Notes: generated from the letters alone by a model not told the origin. A DNA stretch of 64,000 nucleotides from Saprospiraceae bacterium (GCA_016710115.1 JADJLN010000002.1:434001-498000); one strand, 5' to 3'. Counted from the first letter of the stretch, positions 35,146 through 44,786 are shown. Numbers and translations: made by a program.

Positions 35146-36626
35146 TGGACCGGTGCCTGGATGGACAATCGCGCTTCTTCGAAGGCCTGGATCAGCCAGT
35201 CGGAAATGACTCGGGCACCCTCATACGTGAAGTGGGTATAATCTGTCGACGCCAGGGCCGGGTCGGCATCGACCCATTGCACCATGCTGTTGCGGCCCCC
35301 CATCGCTTCATACATATCCCAGAACAGGGCATTCTGATCAAAAGCAGCGGCTTTGACAGCATCCCGGACTGCCGGCAGGAACGGATGGGTCACCAGCTGA
35401 TCCTTGTCTTTGACAGACATGTCTGACGGGCCGATCACGAGGATGGCACTATTCGGGAACAGTTGCCGGATGCGCGCCAGTTGGGCGATCACGACACGTT
35501 GATAATACTCGACCTGTTCCGCCCTGCGGGTGTTGGGCAACGTATTCCCGCCAAATTGATAAATCACCATGGCGACCTCATCCTCGCCGATCTGGTCACG
35601 GATGCTCTGGCGGTCGATCCGCGTAAATTCTGTGCCAGAGCTTCCCCGAAGTGCAATATTGTCGACAAAGCTGCCTGCCCCGGTTTCCAGTGAAGCCCCG
35701 TAAAAATTGGGACTGGTGGCAGATCGACAAGTAAAGGTCATTTTGGAGGGCGGATTGCCCAGGCTCCAGGAGGGCGTAAACAATCCCGGCCGGGGAGCCC
35801 AACGGCCCGTATCAACCAGGGTTTGATCTGCCGATCGCAGACTGTAATAGACTGTGTCGGTCAGATCGCCCAATGCCAGGCGAATGTGATCATACCGGCC
35901 AAGCGGTCCTCTTCTCGGGCCCAGTGAAAACCAGGCTTGATGAATCGGCTTCTTGTGGAGACTGTCTCGCGCAATTGGTTTTGAACCCACTCCGGCTTGA
36001 GTATGAGCGGTATCTGATTCCAAAATGGCGGGAGTAAATCGGCTGAAGGAAGCCAGTAGACCATACCGGGAATGGCCGGAGGAGGGTCCGCCTCCATACC
36101 GCGTATATCGGATCCAGTTGTCCGACTGATCCTGGTCGACAGCGTCCGTCTTGATGATCTCCACCACCGGTACCCAGCCGGGACCACGACCTCCATAGTG
36201 AGTTTGAAACCACTCCTGGAGCAGACCGGTGATCCGGTTTCCTTCGATCTGAGAATCGCCAAAATGCAGAATGCGCACCCGTTTGTTTTTGGAAGCCAGG
36301 GCACAGGTCGTGAAGAACGGATCCAGGATACAGGAGTCACCCCGTGGGAATTGAAACCGTTTCATAGCCAATCGATGTGCCCGAAGGAGAGCCGCGGAAT
36401 CCGATTGTGCAGATTCCGGCCCGTTTTTCTGCGCGTAGATCTCGAAAAGTTCTTCCAGATTCATGCCCGCATTCCGATTGTCGGCACTGAGGAATTCGTC
36501 CCAGGTAGGGTATTGGAGGGTAAACGGGCCGAGCGGGATACCTGATTCAGGGATCACCGACATCAGAATGCCGGCCAACCCGAAGGTAATGGCCATGAGA
36601 GCCAGTATGCGCAGTGGACGGATCAT
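35142..36626 (-). CDS. SGNH/GDSL hydrolase-like protein of the O-acetylation operon
   Basis: 494-residue protein with an N-terminal membrane anchor (ILALMAITFGLAGILMSV). SGNH motifs are ILHFGDSQIEGN (block I, with Ser in GDSQ), YQFGGNTLP (block III-like Asn) and STDYTHFTYEGARVIS (block V, D-x-x-H). A beta-rich insert of about 150 residues separates blocks I and III. First gene of a 4-bp-overlapping operon with a second SGNH protein and an MBOAT acyltransferase, an arrangement matching AlgX/AlgJ-AlgI-like systems. It is divergent from the methyltransferase gene. Confidence 0.85.
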   Translation of the reverse strand: MIRPLRILALMAITFGLAGILMSVIPESGIPLGPFTLQYPTWDEFLSADNRNAGMNLEELFEIYAQKNGPESAQSDSAALLRAHRLAMKRFQFPRGDSCILDPFFTTCALASKNKRVRILHFGDSQIEGNRITGLLQEWFQTHYGGRGPGWVPVVEIIKTDAVDQDQSDNWIRYTRYGGGPSSGHSRYGLLASFSRFTPAILESDTAHTQAGVGSKPIARDSLHKKPIHQAWFSLGPRRGPLGRYDHIRLALGDLTDTVYYSLRSADQTLVDTGRWAPRPGLFTPSWSLGNPPSKMTFTCRSATSPNFYGASLETGAGSFVDNIALRGSSGTEFTRIDRQSIRDQIGEDEVAMVIYQFGGNTLPNTRRAEQVEYYQRVVIAQLARIRQLFPNSAILVIGPSDMSVKDKDQLVTHPFLPAVRDAVKAAAFDQNALFWDMYEAMGGRNSMVQWVDADPALASTDYTHFTYEGARVISDWLIQAFEEARLSIQAPVQ

Positions 36627-36756
36627 GATCTGATTGGCGGGGCAAAGATAGGAGAGTCGGGCAGAGAATCCGGTTCGCTCGCCTGAACAGATGTGTATTT
36701 CTCCAAACTTGCAGAACTTCCATCTTCCATTTCTGTGTGCGTATCTTGGATCACGA

Positions 36757-37329
36757 ATGGATGCATTTCAGGAATCAGCTGCCACCTGGGACAAGATCGC
36801 TTCCCTGTATGAATCGGCATTCATGGGGTTGAACCTGTATGACGATACCTACGATGCCTTTCTGGATCGATTGCCTCCTTCGAAAAGCAGGATTCTGGAC
36901 ATTGGGTGTGGTCCCGGAAATATTGCAGACTATCTGAGTCGCAGCTGTCCGGAATTGGAAATTGAAGGTGTTGACCTCTCCCCGAACATGGTCGCGTTGG
37001 CCAGAAAGAATGTGCCACGTGCTGCATTTCAGGTGATGGATGGTCGCCTGATTCATCAACTGAAGCCCGGCTTTCAAGGTATTATTGCCGGCTTCTATCT
37101 GCCTTATTGCCCCCATGAGGATCGGTATACCTGGCTGACGAACTGTTGGCACCTTCTGGCACCAGATGGTATATTTTATGTGAGTTTTGTCCCCGGGAAT
37201 CCATCAGATTCGGGATTTCAAACCGGGCCTGGTGGAGATCGGACCTATTTCCATGTCCATCCACTGGAAGACGTGATCGCCGATCTGGCAGTTATCAACG
37301 GCCGAATGGACTTTCTGAGGAACATGTGA
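36757..37329 (+). CDS. class I SAM-dependent methyltransferase (frameshift at 3' end)
   Basis: Starts at ATG 36757 (MDAFQESAATWDKIASLYE); the frame is open upstream to 36691. The SAM-binding motif I is ILDIGCGPGNIADYL, with the acidic motif II in EIEGVDLSPNMVALAR and motif IV in GIIAGFYLPYCP. The frame ends at 37329 in an unnatural tail (INGRMDFLRNM). One frame over, the sequence reads LSEEHVIILGQKTK and stops at 37355, the typical terminal strand of such enzymes, so a one-base shift near 37300 is likely. Substrate unknown. Confidence 0.82.
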   Translation: MDAFQESAATWDKIASLYESAFMGLNLYDDTYDAFLDRLPPSKSRILDIGCGPGNIADYLSRSCPELEIEGVDLSPNMVALARKNVPRAAFQVMDGRLIHQLKPGFQGIIAGFYLPYCPHEDRYTWLTNCWHLLAPDGIFYVSFVPGNPSDSGFQTGPGGDRTYFHVHPLEDVIADLAVINGRMDFLRNM

Positions 37330-37365
37330 TCATCCTTGGCCAGAAGACAAAATAAACAGATTCCA

Positions 37366-37668
37366 ATGATCTACATCACCCAGCTCGTGTTCGTCCATCC
37401 CGGAATGGAAAACCAATTCCTGGAATTTGAGGATCAGGTTCTACCCCTGATGGAGGAGTACACAGGCAGGATGCAGTATCGGGTGCGGCCGACGCCGGAC
37501 CAGTTCATTGATCTGCATGAAGAACCGCCCTTTGAGATCCATATTCTTTCTTTTGATTCAATATCAGATCTGCGGGCATTTTTGCAGGATTCCCGCCGAC
37601 AGGAACTACTTCCGTTAAAAACCGGAGCCATACGCATGAGTCTGACGATTCACGGGGAGGCCATGTGA
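37366..37668 (+). CDS. small DUF1330/dimeric-barrel-like protein
   Basis: 100-residue protein starting at ATG 37366 (MIYITQLVFVHPGMENQF). The ferredoxin-like alpha-beta pattern and the segment EIHILSFDSISDLRAFLQDSRR match DUF1330/dimeric alpha-beta-barrel proteins of unknown function. It lies 10 bp after the restored end of the methyltransferase, so the two are probably co-transcribed. Confidence 0.75.
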   Translation: MIYITQLVFVHPGMENQFLEFEDQVLPLMEEYTGRMQYRVRPTPDQFIDLHEEPPFEIHILSFDSISDLRAFLQDSRRQELLPLKTGAIRMSLTIHGEAM

Positions 37669-37761
37669 CCGACCAACGCCTGGATAGATGGATCGGTTGA
37701 TGAAGAGGTCTGTGGTGAATTGTCTGAACGGTAGTATATTTCTGCATAATTCAAACACAGT

Positions 37762-39142
37762 ATGAGCAAGACCGAACCGCAGAGCAAATTCAGGGCTGCT
37801 TTGAAGGAGATGATCGATCCGTTTCTGAATCTGTTCAAGGTATCCAAAGCGTTGTGGGGCATCAATCTGTCCTATCTGCTGGAAGGCTTCGCCTATTTCG
37901 GCATGTTGGGGTTTCTGGCCATGTACTTCAATGAATATGTCGGTCTGAACGATATTCTTGCCGACCAGATGCTGGGCATCCTGACGGCGGGGATTACGTT
38001 GGCGATGCTGGTTTGGGTGCAGCGGTTGACCTCGCGGGCATTCGGAAATCCTTGCTGGTGGCGCTGGTCTTCATGCTCTTGGGGCGGGTGTTTATCGCCT
38101 GGGCACCTGACCTGGCGGGAGGAGAGGGGATGTGGTCCCCGGTCCACCTCATTGCCATGGCGGGTATCTTCTGGCTCATCCTGGGGAACGGGATCTACCA
38201 ACCGGCTGCCTATACGGCTGTCAAGCGGTTCACCACCCCCGAGACATCGGCAATGGGTTATGCTATGCTGTATGCCCTGATGAACCAGGAGCCTTTCTGC
38301 CGGGGATCGTATCCCCTCCGGTGCGCAAGGCATTTGGCATTACTGGCACGTTCTGGATGTATGCCATCATTACGGTGATCGGTCTGGCTGTCATCGCCTG
38401 GTTTATAACAAAAAAAGCGATTGCTGAAGCCGAGAAGGAGAGTGGAAATGAAACCCCTGAGGACCTGGAGGCGGAAGAGAAAAAACCGTTGAAGGAACAG
38501 TTGATGTACTACATCCGGAACTTTCCGATCCGCGATGCCCGGTTTATGTTCTTCATCTTCATCCTCATCCCGGTCCAGACCCTCTTTGCACACAACTGGC
38601 TGACCATCCCCCAATATTGCGAACGGGCGTTTTCCGGGATCGTGCAGGACAATTTCGAGTTCTTCGTCAACTTCAACCCCCTGCTCATTTTCGTGCTGAC
38701 CCCCATCGTGGCGACGTATACAGCGAAGCAGGACACCTACAAGATGATGATCCTGGGTACGCTGATCATGGGTCTTTCGCCCTTCATCCTGGCGACGGGG
38801 CCACATATTTCTACCCTGTTTGCCTTCCTGATCATCATGACCCTGGGCGAGGCCATGTGGCAGCCGCGTTTCCTGCAGTGGGTGGCGGAGATCGCCCCTA
38901 AGGACATGACCGGAATCTACATGGGGCTAGGGCAGTTCCCCTGGTTCCTCACCAAGGTGGTGACCAGTCTGTACGCCGGTTGGTTCCTGATGAATTACTG
39001 TCCGGATGACACTCCGATCGAGGGATTGAACACCGAAGAGATGTGGCTGATCTATGGTGGGATCGCGATGATCAGTCCGGTGGCCCTCATCCTGGCGAAG
39101 AGCTGGATGGTGAAGGGATTTAAGGTGAAGCATGGGGAGTGA
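37762..39142 (+). CDS. MFS/POT-type transporter (two frameshifts)
   Basis: Polytopic carrier of about 460 residues in three frames. The first (37762 to about 38013) has KVSKALWGINLSYLLEGFAYF and ends LTAGITLAMLVW. The second (about 38013-38292) has GAAVDLAGIRKSLLVALVFML, with the MFS loop 2-3 D-x-x-G/R-K signature, and NGIYQPAAYTAVKRFT. The third (about 38292-39142) has VRKAFGITGTFWMYAIITV and further helices to GFKVKHGE. The N-terminus and loop resemble proton-coupled oligopeptide (POT) carriers, but the substrate is undetermined. The longest pieces are 37762-38280 and 38132-39142. A GC-rich hairpin follows at 39159. Confidence 0.75.
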
Positions 39143-39158
39143 ACGCCGTTCGCTGTTC

Positions 39159-39178
39159 GCCCCCGAGTGCTCGGGGGC
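39159..39178. repeat. REP-like GC hairpin after the MFS gene
   Basis: GCCCCCGA-GTGC-TCGGGGGC, 8-bp perfect stem with tetraloop. The same type of hairpin (GCCCCGA-GTCC-TCGGGGC) occurs at 6810-6827 inside the 158-bp array. No T-run, so a repeat rather than a clear terminator. Confidence 0.65.
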
Positions 39179-39321
39179 TATTCGCCGTTCGCCACACCCT
39201 ATTCGCTTTATTGGATGAGCGCCTGAACAAATGACGGTGAAGATCTCAGACAGAGTGTAGCAGTTTCCATTTCGAACTGGTCTAAGTTATTCAATGCGCG
39301 AAATATTGAAAAATTAATTTT

Positions 39322-41190
39322 ATGGATATGAATAGATTATTTTTCTTCTTTCTTATTTGTTTTCCGATCTGTGCTTCTTCTCAAGTTGCAGACTCTATGT
39401 GGATTAATAATTTTAATAGTATTGTGGTAAAGGCCCAAGCTCTTATTGACAAAAAGGATTATTCCAATGCATTAATTATATTATCTGAAGCAGAAGCAGT
39501 CGTTCAAGAAGGAGACAAATCAAATTCTGTACAATTCGGCGAGTTGCGATTTTGGCAAGGCAGAGTTTCTTATTTAAAAAGGGAATTCTTGCAGGCAGAA
39601 ATTTATTATAATGAAACAAAACAGATATATGAGCAACAGCTAGGTAGAATGCATCCTGCTTATACAAAATGTATAATGACTCTGGGAGTGCTTTTTTATG
39701 TTCAAAAACATTTTAGCAAAGCCGAGCCATATTTTCTAGAATCCAAATTGAATTATGAAAATACAATAGGAACCGAAAATCTTGACTATGCTAAATGCAT
39801 GAATAATTTGGCTGGTATTTATATGGAATGGGGGTATTATGAGAAAGCCGAATTATATTTTAAAAAGAGCAAATCAATCTGGGAAAGCAAAGCACCAGAG
39901 CATCCTAATTTTGCAGTAAGTATTAATTCTCTCGCTGTTTTATATACAACAATGGGCGAATATAAGAAAGCTGAGTTATTATATTTACAGGCCATTGATG
40001 TTAGAAAAAATACGCTAGGCACAAACCATCAGGATTATGCGGTCAGCTTGTCTAATTTAGGTACTCTTTACGCATTTATGCGCAATTATGATAAAGCTGA
40101 AAATTTGATGCTTCAGTCTTTGCATATCAAAGAACAGATATATGGCAGAAGAAGTGAACCGGTAGCAATCGATTTAAACAATTTGGCCCTCTTATATAAG
40201 AACATGGGTAAGGATGAGAGCCTGGAAAAATATTTTGGAGAAGCAAAAGCGATTTGGGAAGAATTATCAGCAATGGAAACCTCTTATTATGCCACCGTGT
40301 TAAAAAATTTGGGAGCGTATCACACAACCAAAAAAAATTACACTTTAGCAGATTCCCTGTTTAAGGTAGCATTACAAAAATATGAAAATATTCTCGGAAA
40401 GAACCATCCTGATTATGCCAGTGTATTATCATATCTAGGTCATATTGAAACTAAAGATCATCACTTTGTTGAGGCTGAAACGTATTTACTTGAGGCAAGA
40501 AGCATTCTTGAATCAAGTCTTGGAACGAAAAATGAATTTTATACCAGTAGTTTGAATTCATTATTCTTTTTGTATTGGGAAAAGCAGGATTTTCATTCTG
40601 CTACGCATTATTTAATACAAGCTTTGCATAATGAAATAACTTCACTTCAATCAGCAAGTACGCATCTGTCAGAAAAAGAATTGCAATCTTTTATTGTAGA
40701 TTTTTCAAAACGGGTAAGCTATTGCTTTTCCTTTATTCCACACAACAATGAATTGATTGACGAATGCTATAATAGCATGTTATTTTTTAAAGGATTTTTA
40801 TTGAATTCTGGATCCCAATTAAAAATCTATGCTAATTCTGATTCTATTTCTCAAGACTATTTTAACCAATTAAAAGCTGCAAATCGATTACTTTCTATTG
40901 AATACAGTAAGCCAGTCGCTTCTCAAGAGCATGTATCCGATTTGGAAGAAAAATCAAATTCAATTGAAAAGTTGCTCATTTCAAATAATAAACTATATTC
41001 TTCAGCTGTAAATCAAGTGAAATGGGAGCAAATTCGCGATCAATTAAAAACTGGAGAAGCGGCAATTGAATTTGTTCATTATCAATTATACACCCCGGAA
41101 TTGACTGATAGCATCTTGTATGCCGCGATGATTTTGAGAAAAGGTGATTTAAAACCAAAATTTATTAAACTTTTTGAAGGAGGGAATTGA
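39322..41190 (+). CDS. TPR part of a secreted TPR-CHAT protein (frameshifted)
   Basis: 622 residues with a signal peptide (LFFFFLICFPICASSQ). About ten TPR_12-type repeats follow, for example YAKCMNNLAGIYMEWGYYEKAELYF and YAVSLSNLGTLYAFMRNYDKAENLM. The C-terminal part enters the CHAT-associated helical region (DQLKTGEAAIEFVHYQL). It ends at a TGA (FEGGN) that overlaps the next frame by four bases; a one-base shift in GGAGGGAAT would join both to about 990 residues. The gene is much more AT-rich than its neighbours, suggesting transfer. TPR-CHAT proteins are widespread in Bacteroidota and their targets are mostly unknown. Confidence 0.82.
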   Translation: MDMNRLFFFFLICFPICASSQVADSMWINNFNSIVVKAQALIDKKDYSNALIILSEAEAVVQEGDKSNSVQFGELRFWQGRVSYLKREFLQAEIYYNETKQIYEQQLGRMHPAYTKCIMTLGVLFYVQKHFSKAEPYFLESKLNYENTIGTENLDYAKCMNNLAGIYMEWGYYEKAELYFKKSKSIWESKAPEHPNFAVSINSLAVLYTTMGEYKKAELLYLQAIDVRKNTLGTNHQDYAVSLSNLGTLYAFMRNYDKAENLMLQSLHIKEQIYGRRSEPVAIDLNNLALLYKNMGKDESLEKYFGEAKAIWEELSAMETSYYATVLKNLGAYHTTKKNYTLADSLFKVALQKYENILGKNHPDYASVLSYLGHIETKDHHFVEAETYLLEARSILESSLGTKNEFYTSSLNSLFFLYWEKQDFHSATHYLIQALHNEITSLQSASTHLSEKELQSFIVDFSKRVSYCFSFIPHNNELIDECYNSMLFFKGFLLNSGSQLKIYANSDSISQDYFNQLKAANRLLSIEYSKPVASQEHVSDLEEKSNSIEKLLISNNKLYSSAVNQVKWEQIRDQLKTGEAAIEFVHYQLYTPELTDSILYAAMILRKGDLKPKFIKLFEGGN

Positions 41191-42305
41191 ACAATTTATT
41201 ACAAACGCATTCTGAAAAAAAATCAGATTATGTAAACGGTTTATATAATACTTCAGATCGAGGCTTTCTGGAAGATAAGAGTCTGAATAAGTCACTATAT
41301 GAACTCGTGTGGAAGCCAATGGAAAGTGAATTGATAGGAATTGATAAAATATATTATTCTCCAAGCGGATTAATTCATAGAATAAATTTAGATGCTATTC
41401 CCATTGACCAGGAAATTACTCTTTCGGATAAATATACTTTGATTGGATTAAACAGTACCCGTCAATTTGTTATTCCCAATACGGTAAATATAAAAAATAA
41501 TGACGCCGTTTTGTATGGAGGACTGCGATTTGATTATGATATTACCGAATTAAGTCAAAGTATTCTCATGACATCCAATTCTCGAAGTGATTTAGTGGAT
41601 GGCCCATTAGACTCATTGAATAGATCTGGAAGTTGGAATTATCTATTAGGTACAGAAAAGGAAATAATTTCCCTGGAGAAAATATTAAATTCTTCTGGAA
41701 TGAATATTGAAATTAAAAAGGGATATGATGGAACAGAAGAGTCATTTAAAGACATTGGAAATAAATTAAAAATTTCACCAAGAATTTTGCACATAGCCAC
41801 TCATGGGTACTTTTTTCCAGATCCGAAAGTGAGTCAAGATTTAACGTTCACCGAATTTCAGGATGAACCTGTGTTCAAAATGTCAGAGCATCCAATGCTT
41901 AGATCTGGACTAATTCTGTCAGGCGGAAATGCTGCCTGGCAAGGCAAACAAACTCAGGAAGGTGAAGAAGATGGGATATTAACAGCATATGAGATTTCAC
42001 AAATGAATTTGTCGAATACTGAACTTGTAGTATTGTCTGCTTGCGAAACGGGTCTCGGCGACATTGAAGGCAATGAAGGTGTATATGGTTTGCAACGCGC
42101 TTTTAAAATAGCCGGAGTAAAATATTTGATCATGAGCTTGTGGCAGGTTCCCGACAAACAGACCTCTTTGCTGATGACTACCTTTTACAAGAAATGGCTG
42201 GAGGAAAAGATGACTATTCCTGATGCCTTTCATGCAGCCCAGAAAGAATTGCGTGAGATTGGATTGGATCCCTACCAGTGGGCTGGGTTTGTGTTGGTGG
42301 AATAA
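41187..42305 (+). CDS. CHAT caspase-like protease domain (second piece of TPR-CHAT)
   Basis: 372 codons opened by a TTG overlapping the previous stop. It contains a complete CHAT domain: the catalytic His in ILHIATHGYFFP and the catalytic Cys in VVLSACETGLGDIEGNEGVYGLQRAF, followed by LIMSLWQVPDKQT and the closing PYQWAGFVLVE. CHAT proteases cleave partner proteins, as in the Craspase type III-E system, but most bacterial examples have no known target. No CRISPR or nuclease gene is adjacent. Best regarded as the catalytic half of the TPR protein upstream. Confidence 0.82.
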   Translation: MNNLLQTHSEKKSDYVNGLYNTSDRGFLEDKSLNKSLYELVWKPMESELIGIDKIYYSPSGLIHRINLDAIPIDQEITLSDKYTLIGLNSTRQFVIPNTVNIKNNDAVLYGGLRFDYDITELSQSILMTSNSRSDLVDGPLDSLNRSGSWNYLLGTEKEIISLEKILNSSGMNIEIKKGYDGTEESFKDIGNKLKISPRILHIATHGYFFPDPKVSQDLTFTEFQDEPVFKMSEHPMLRSGLILSGGNAAWQGKQTQEGEEDGILTAYEISQMNLSNTELVVLSACETGLGDIEGNEGVYGLQRAFKIAGVKYLIMSLWQVPDKQTSLLMTTFYKKWLEEKMTIPDAFHAAQKELREIGLDPYQWAGFVLVE

Positions 42306-42735
42306 TAGCCAAGTGTGAATTTGTAATTCGGTAGTTAGAAAAATTGGCTGTAATATTTATACGTTGCGGGTTCAGGCGGCCAAAGTATGGTTGGTTTTTT
42401 GATATTACAATCATTGAAATCATTTTAAAGCTGTTTGTATGTTTATGTTACCGCCTTGATGATATTCCTAACCTCGAAACCAGTGAACCGTTTTGCATAA
42501 TTTAGACCTGGCCTAAAATGGGTAAGGCTACAGTGCCAGGAGATTACTGTCAGGGAAGTGATTGAATCACATGACAATGAAGGATCAACGGGCTGATGTC
42601 ATACACCTGAAAAGGGAGAAGGAAGCCTCTGGCATGACGATGCAGGTATTCCTAGAGTGGACAGCTGGTTGGCGTTTCGGGGAGTTGTAAAAAACCGAAG
42701 CGTCAAGGACAATCTTACAGATCCACATTTGCAGA
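42306..42735. other. gene-free stretch between CHAT and propeller genes
   Basis: 430 bp without a convincing gene. A 40-codon frame near 42571-42690 (with KREKEASGMTMQVFLEW) faintly recalls the start of some IS transposase accessory proteins, but is too short to call. Confidence 0.4.
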
Positions 42736-43395
42736 TTAATACTTAACAACAAATGAGGCCAACATTTCTTTTCCTACCCGATAGGTGAGTGTATATGATC
42801 CACTTGGCAAATTGGTCATATCCAAAATTCCATTTACTACATAATATTCACCAAAGGTGCGCCCTAGAATATTGGATATATGAACTTTTTCAACATTTCC
42901 TGAGGTGCAATGTATTTGACCTGGAGATGGAATCGGGTAGAAAGTGATTGCTTCTTTTTCTACTTGTTCCAAATGAGAAATTGGTTCATATTCAAAAATT
43001 TTCACTCTGCCCACATATCCCAGCGTAGTGTTTTCGATTGAACCGGCGGTAATCCTGTTTCCATCACCAGAAATCGCAAGGCCAATACCAAATTTACCTC
43101 CATTATAATCCCCTATAAAACTGTCTCCTTTTTTTACCCATTTAACATTATTCCAATTGTAGATGCTGAAGTATCCTGGCCCATCAATTGGTGAATATGC
43201 TTCGATTGCACTAACAACTAATCGATTCCCGTTTGCAGAGAGGGAAACTGAGCTCCCAAACTCTTCGTTCTCAATTGTACCTACCAAAGGAACACCTTGT
43301 GGGGTCCAGGTTGACCCTTGCAATCGATAATTGTACACCGTACCAACGTCCAACAGACCAGCTGTGGAATTTCTTGCAGATGCCCCAACAGACAA
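42736..43395 (-). CDS. C-terminal piece of a secreted FG-GAP-like protein with T9SS tail
   Basis: 219 codons continuing 43281-44201 after a one-base loss in a T-run at about 43434: GATTTTTTGG would need one more T to read DVNDFFGSSVSIS. It carries further blades (FGSSVSLSANGNRLVVSAIEA, FGIGLAISGDGNRITAGS) and ends in a type IX sorting domain (ITFYPIPSPGQIHC, ISNILGRTFGEYYV, LPSGSYTLTYRVGKEMLASFVVKY). Confidence 0.75.
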   Translation of the reverse strand: MSVGASARNSTAGLLDVGTVYNYRLQGSTWTPQGVPLVGTIENEEFGSSVSLSANGNRLVVSAIEAYSPIDGPGYFSIYNWNNVKWVKKGDSFIGDYNGGKFGIGLAISGDGNRITAGSIENTTLGYVGRVKIFEYEPISHLEQVEKEAITFYPIPSPGQIHCTSGNVEKVHISNILGRTFGEYYVVNGILDMTNLPSGSYTLTYRVGKEMLASFVVKY

Positions 43396-44201
43396 TATCT
43401 TACCATTCGCGGAGATGGATACTGAAGATCCAAAAAATCATTTACATCCTGACCATTTAAGTCTTGAGCTATTTTAACCCAATCTGTTCCTGACCATGTA
43501 AAAATTCTTACTTGTCCAGAATTGTCCCCTTTGTCAGCATTGTGAATTTCTCCAATTATAATAGTGTCACCTGACCAGGAAAGATCAACAGCCCATCCAG
43601 CCCAGTTATTTGCGCCCTGTCCATTGATGGTAGTGCCCTGGATAGTCCAAATGTTATTCACAAGTCTAAATACACGTGTCATACCAGAGGCAGCTCCAGC
43701 AATATCATTATAGGGAGCACCAGCAATTATTCTGGAGCCATCTTTTGAAATAGCCAGAGATTGCCCAAACCGATCATCTGGAGCTAATCCATTAATAGGT
43801 TGGCCCACTAATGTCCACGTGTTGTTCAGGAGGGTAAACACAGTTAACTGTCCTCCATATGTCGCCCCTGAATTATTTACAGGGTCTCCAATGAGAATGG
43901 TATGACCATCTCCTGTAAGTGAAAGAGTTCTGCCAAAATCGTATCCTTTATTATTTGGAGCAGTAATGTCATTACCCAATTGCACCCAATTGGACTGGTC
44001 CCACTCAAATACCCTCACGACACCATCTCCTTCATCGCCATAACCAATCGCAACAATTGACCCATCTTCTGAAAGAGTGATTGATGTGCCACATCCGTCA
44101 TCTTCCATGCCAAAAATTGTATTCCCCAGTTGGGCTTGGGCATGAGCATTTTGGAACCACCCCAAGGAGATGAAAATAAGAATGATCTGGTATATCCGCA
44201 T
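43281..44201 (-). CDS. secreted FG-GAP/integrin-like propeller protein, N-terminal piece
   Basis: Signal peptide (IILIFISLGWFQNAHAQ), then repeated blades of about 50 residues with the pattern FGxSxxISxDGxxIxxGxPxxxxxGxxxGxVxVF, for example DRFGQSLAISKDGSRIIAGAP. This is the integrin-alpha/FG-GAP-like layout of Bacteroidota surface proteins. The natural frame is lost after DVNDF (about 43434); the remaining codons down to 43281 are out of frame. The restored protein of about 490 residues would be exported by the type IX system. AT-rich like the CHAT gene. Confidence 0.76.
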   Translation of the reverse strand: MRIYQIILIFISLGWFQNAHAQAQLGNTIFGMEDDGCGTSITLSEDGSIVAIGYGDEGDGVVRVFEWDQSNWVQLGNDITAPNNKGYDFGRTLSLTGDGHTILIGDPVNNSGATYGGQLTVFTLLNNTWTLVGQPINGLAPDDRFGQSLAISKDGSRIIAGAPYNDIAGAASGMTRVFRLVNNIWTIQGTTINGQGANNWAGWAVDLSWSGDTIIIGEIHNADKGDNSGQVRIFTWSGTDWVKIAQDLNGQDVNDFLDLQYPSPRMVRYCLLGHLQEIPQLVCWTLVRCTIIDCKGQPGPHKVFLW

Positions 44202-44525
44202 GATTTCAATATTGGAATGGATGGGCGAGGAGTGAATGAGTAGCGTGAATGAAGATCACCTGGTGAAGATATGTATTCTGACTCTTTGTTTAGCTAGGTT
44301 TTCCCTGCAAAGGAATGATTTGAATCCTACCATTCATCCATTTTGAAGTATGTAAATTTCCGAATTCGTCTCATGTTCAGACGCTCAATACCCAACTTTC
44401 AGATAGGAATCCGGGCGAGAGGATTTGAATCTCGTATGTGAACGGTCTGTGCCACCAGTGTAAGTTAATGAGTTTGCTGTGCAAACAAAAAAGGAGCCAT
44501 CACTGCGTGATGACTCCTTTTGATG

Positions 44526-44597
44526 TCGGGGTACCAGGATTTGAACCTGGGATACTCTCCCGCAATACTGCGGGACGGGATGCGCTACCGGACTGCG
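44526..44597 (-). pseudogene. pseudo-tRNA-Pro copy 1
   Basis: Keeps the acceptor 3' strand, T-arm and a D-arm (GCGCAGTCCGGTAGCGC on the minus strand), but the anticodon arm is replaced by a tetraloop hairpin and the 5' acceptor strand is missing. It cannot fold as a working tRNA. Confidence 0.75.
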
Positions 44598-44671
44598 CAA
44601 TCAATGTAAGTCTATGGGTTACTTTGCAAACAAGAAAGGAGCCTTGACTACGTCAAGACTCCTTCGTGATG

Positions 44672-44732
44672 TCGGGGTACCAGGATTTGAACCTGGGACC
44701 CTCCCGCCTAACGGCGGGATACACTACCGGGC
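44672..44732 (-). pseudogene. pseudo-tRNA-Pro copy 2
   Basis: Keeps the acceptor 3' strand, T-arm and part of the D-loop (CCGGTAGTG). The anticodon arm is a 7-bp hairpin with no anticodon, and the 5' acceptor strand is lost. Confidence 0.75.
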
Positions 44733-44786
44733 ACATTAATGAATGAAATTGAGTTAATCTAACGCCAAATTGACTCCTTCGTTTTG

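Larger units (their letters stand above)
44405..44786 (-). repeat. tandem array of pseudo-tRNA-Pro and hairpin units
   Basis: Downstream (3') of tRNA-Pro. Two units start with the exact 3' end of tRNA-Pro (27 bases at 44526-44552, 30 bases at 44672-44701). In place of the anticodon arm each has a 7-bp hairpin: TCCCGCA-ATAC loop (44558-44575) and TCCCGCC-TAAC loop (44702-44719). Each is preceded by a GGAG-CTCC-based hairpin: CATCAC/GTGATG stem at 44489-44521, CTTGAC/GTCAAG stem at 44635-44664. Spacers share TGTAAGT...GCAAACAA. A more decayed tRNA-like piece lies at about 44412-44455. Unit spacings are 146 and 115. Confidence 0.8.

Noticed and set aside
44405..44786. CRISPR array
   Set aside because: Repeats are tRNA-derived with irregular spacing of 115 and 146 bp, and no cas genes are nearby.
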